NCBI GenBank assembly: GCA_944990035.1 | Contig: CALYLX010000074.1 | Location: 124,001-188,000 of the forward strand | Direction: 5' to 3' | DNA: 64,000 nucleotides | From: Clitopilus passeckerianus | Taxonomy: Eukaryota; Basidiomycota; Agaricomycetes; Agaricales; Entolomataceae | Shown here: piece by piece, positions 62,223 to 64,000 of the stretch | Position numbering within the stretch: the stretch's first letter is position 1 | Layout: each line of letters opens with the position of its first letter | Made by a program: the position numbers and the translations under genes | The notes under the pieces: model-generated | Database searches by the model: none | Seen by the model: the letters and a program-made list of their open reading frames with translations, nothing else | What the model was told of the DNA's origin: nothing

Positions 62223-63401
62223 TTAAAGCTTGCTACGTAAAGGATGTAGCCATGTATAGACCGCCAACTTCGCAAAACTGGCCAGTATAAGAAGATGACG
62301 GGTTGTTTCTACTGATGATCTAAGAACGAAATGGAAGAATGTAGCTGGTGGCGTATACATCGAAGGGTGCAAGGGGACTGGAAGTCCAAGGCCGTATAAA
62401 ATCCCCAAGCCAAGCCAGGCATCCGCAGAAAAGTGGGCCCATCCCAACGACCAGGCCATCGTCCACAACCATACCCGAAACCTCTGTACCCGATAACCTG
62501 TGGTCTTTCTCCAGATCATTTCAAGGACAACGCCGACTCCAGACAGTAGAAAGATAATGTATATTCCCCGAAGTCGGGAGGCCTTCCTGCAGCTCGCAAA
62601 GCTAAATCATGGAAGAGGACAGAGACGAAGAAAGTGCCTATCGACCCATCCAAAGATTGCGTTCATTGCAAGGCCATTGGGATGGGTGCTGCCCACACAG
62701 ACCCACACCAAACGCGGTTCCGAGATTGTACCACAATTGTATGGAAAGGCCAACTATAACCGTGACCACTAAACATATTAGGGTCGAAAGCACACCTCCG
62801 AGGACCGAATGGTATTGGGGATCAAACAAACTGACTTGATTGATAGATGTGACTGAGGGAGCGAGGAGTTGAAGAAGATAGAAAAGCTGATCGACAAAAC
62901 GGTAATCACAAACAAACTGCTTGACAAGTACCTTCAGAAATGCTGCTCTGTCTATTGGCCTCGGATCGATGGGTGGATCTGGGATGTGGCGGGACCAATT
63001 CCAGTCATAACCTCGAGAGTTGGGGGGCAGGTCAAGGGCGTCCCAGAGAAGCGTATTTCTCATCAACTCTGTTTGTAATGGTCTCCTCTCATTCTTGCAG
63101 CGTTTGTACGGCTGGACTTGAAACGACCAGACGATGGCTCGGAAAGAGAGGATAACCAAGTTTGCCTATTTGCCAAAGGTCAATTGTTGGTTATCCAAGC
63201 AAAGGTAACCCTCCTTACTGTTAACCAGTCGCCAATATGTCGTAAGTTATAATTTTGACCATTCCTTTGCAGAGAGATCTGGGTCGTCCTCCAGAAAAGA
63301 ATTAATGTAACGGGCAGAAGCCCGACGTGCAAGCGCAACAATCCGGGTATCTGCACGAGGATTGCAGTCAAAGTAATGGGACAATAATGCTGGCAGGACA
63401 T
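62223..63401 (-). pseudogene. Decayed wax-synthase-like membrane acyltransferase gene
   Basis: The fragments match fungal membrane proteins of the wax synthase type, which esterify acyl groups onto alcohols or terpenoids. From the start at 63401: LLRLHVGLLPVTLILFWRTT, then RAIVWSFQVQPYKR, LLWDALDLPPNSRGYDWNWS, FDPQYHSVLGGVLS and GQHPSQWP. After HPSQWP the ~50 residues that normally carry the FW..RWHQ block are missing; the sequence goes to a stop within 12 codons, then picks up VSVLFHDLALRAAGRPPDFG in another frame and MIWRKTTGYRVQRFRVWLWT in a third. A further in-frame TAG at 63168-63166 may be a splice site. The deletion of the active-site region and frame changes indicate a dead gene. Confidence 0.6.
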
Positions 63402-64000
63402 GGCAATGCGAAATTTGCAAGGGTCAACAGCTGCCGATGATGCAAGTTGTTCATTGAAAGCAGGGAACTGAACTTGGGGCAGAAATGCAGCATGAGTTGG
63501 AGCTTTGCGGTCGCACTCCCTTCCTTAGCTTTATCCTTTCAATAGTTGCCTTTTATTGCATTTTTCAGTTCGTTGACAGCAGAAATGCGGGCCACTTTCC
63601 AAATTGGAAAAAAAAAACATACTATCTCCGACCCGGAAGTTGGCCGGACTGGGAAACTGTTAAGGCAGAGCCTAACAACTTAGGTAATACTGTTTACGCT
63701 CGATGTCTTTGATAAACAAAGACAGAGATTTGTCAGCAGCTGCGGCTGTACTGACGACCTGGTGAGATTGACGAAGCAAGGGACTTAAAGGCGAAGTAGA
63801 GAACTAAGCAGTTAGGTAGATTGCCTAGGTCAAGCTGAGGAGCCTTGACCAAATGGTACAGGTTTATATACCTATCTAGTAGTTCTAAATATAGAGCATG
63901 CGCAGCATGCTGAGTAAGTAATGAGTCATGCACAGCATGATGAGTAAGTACATGAGTCAGTATGACTCGATGTGAGTTAGAAAGAGTCAGATAAGGTATA
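63402..64000. other. Right-edge intergenic stretch
   Basis: About 600 bases with no supported gene. A plus-strand open frame of 75 codons at 63485-63712 has no splice context. The last 110 bases are repetitive. Confidence 0.45.
63897..63957. repeat. Imperfect tandem repeat, two ~30-bp units
   Basis: Two adjacent copies of a unit running CATGC(G/A)CAGCATG, then TGAGTAAGTA and ATGAGT, at 63897-63926 and 63927-63957. Further GAGTCAG / GACTC fragments follow up to the window edge. Confidence 0.75.

Noticed and set aside
1..64000. CRISPR array, bacterial operon or prophage
   Set aside because: The genes are spliced and eukaryotic throughout; no regularly spaced repeats were seen.

Overview
The window is nuclear DNA of a filamentous fungus, almost certainly a basidiomycete of the Agaricomycetes type. 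The genes are cut by many introns of about 45-80 bases with GT-AG ends, the exons include very short ones, untranslated gaps are compact, and the protein families (GNS1/SUR4 elongases, fungal ABCG half-transporters, wax-synthase-like membrane proteins, stand-alone thioester-reductase domains, GMC-type oxidases) are typical of that group. No species can be named. All exon joins were worked out by eye from splice signals and reading-frame continuity.

Layout: 0.4-5.6 kb holds a low-complexity protein and a large TBC-domain Rab-GAP. From 5.7 to 27.5 kb there is a lipid block: elongase A (-) facing ABCG transporter 1 (+), a delta-9 acyl-CoA desaturase with a C-terminal cytochrome b5 (-), a C-4 methylsterol oxidase (-) diverging from elongase B (+), casein kinase 2 beta (+), a small unknown protein (-), a DUF4139-type protein with LFG repeats (+), elongase C (-) and ABCG transporter 2 (-). 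From 28 to 38.5 kb come an LRR protein with a SAP-like end, a GMC-type FAD oxidase with an apparent 1-nt frameshift, an MFS transporter, a tRNA-Thr(AGT) and the COX assembly factor COA6. From 39 to 49.4 kb there are a Ser-rich protein, a very large arrestin-domain protein and two disordered proteins. From 50 to 63.4 kb there are ABCG transporter 3, a stand-alone NAD(P)-binding thioester reductase, a RING-finger protein, a small helical protein, a decayed second copy of the reductase split by a 1.3-kb inverted-repeat element, and a decayed wax-synthase-like gene.

Taken together, three elongases, three ABCG half-transporters, two membrane di-iron enzymes, a FAD oxidase, an acyl/thioester reductase and the remains of a wax-synthase-type acyltransferase lie in one 58-kb stretch among housekeeping genes (TBC, CK2 beta, COA6, arrestin, RING). 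The simplest reading is local duplication of elongase-ABCG modules. The more interesting one is a lipid locus that makes, modifies and exports long-chain acyl products. That is inference, not shown by the sequence. The first two ABCG proteins carry altered signature motifs (SNG and STG instead of SGG), which suggests non-equivalent ATP sites and possible heterodimers with the third.
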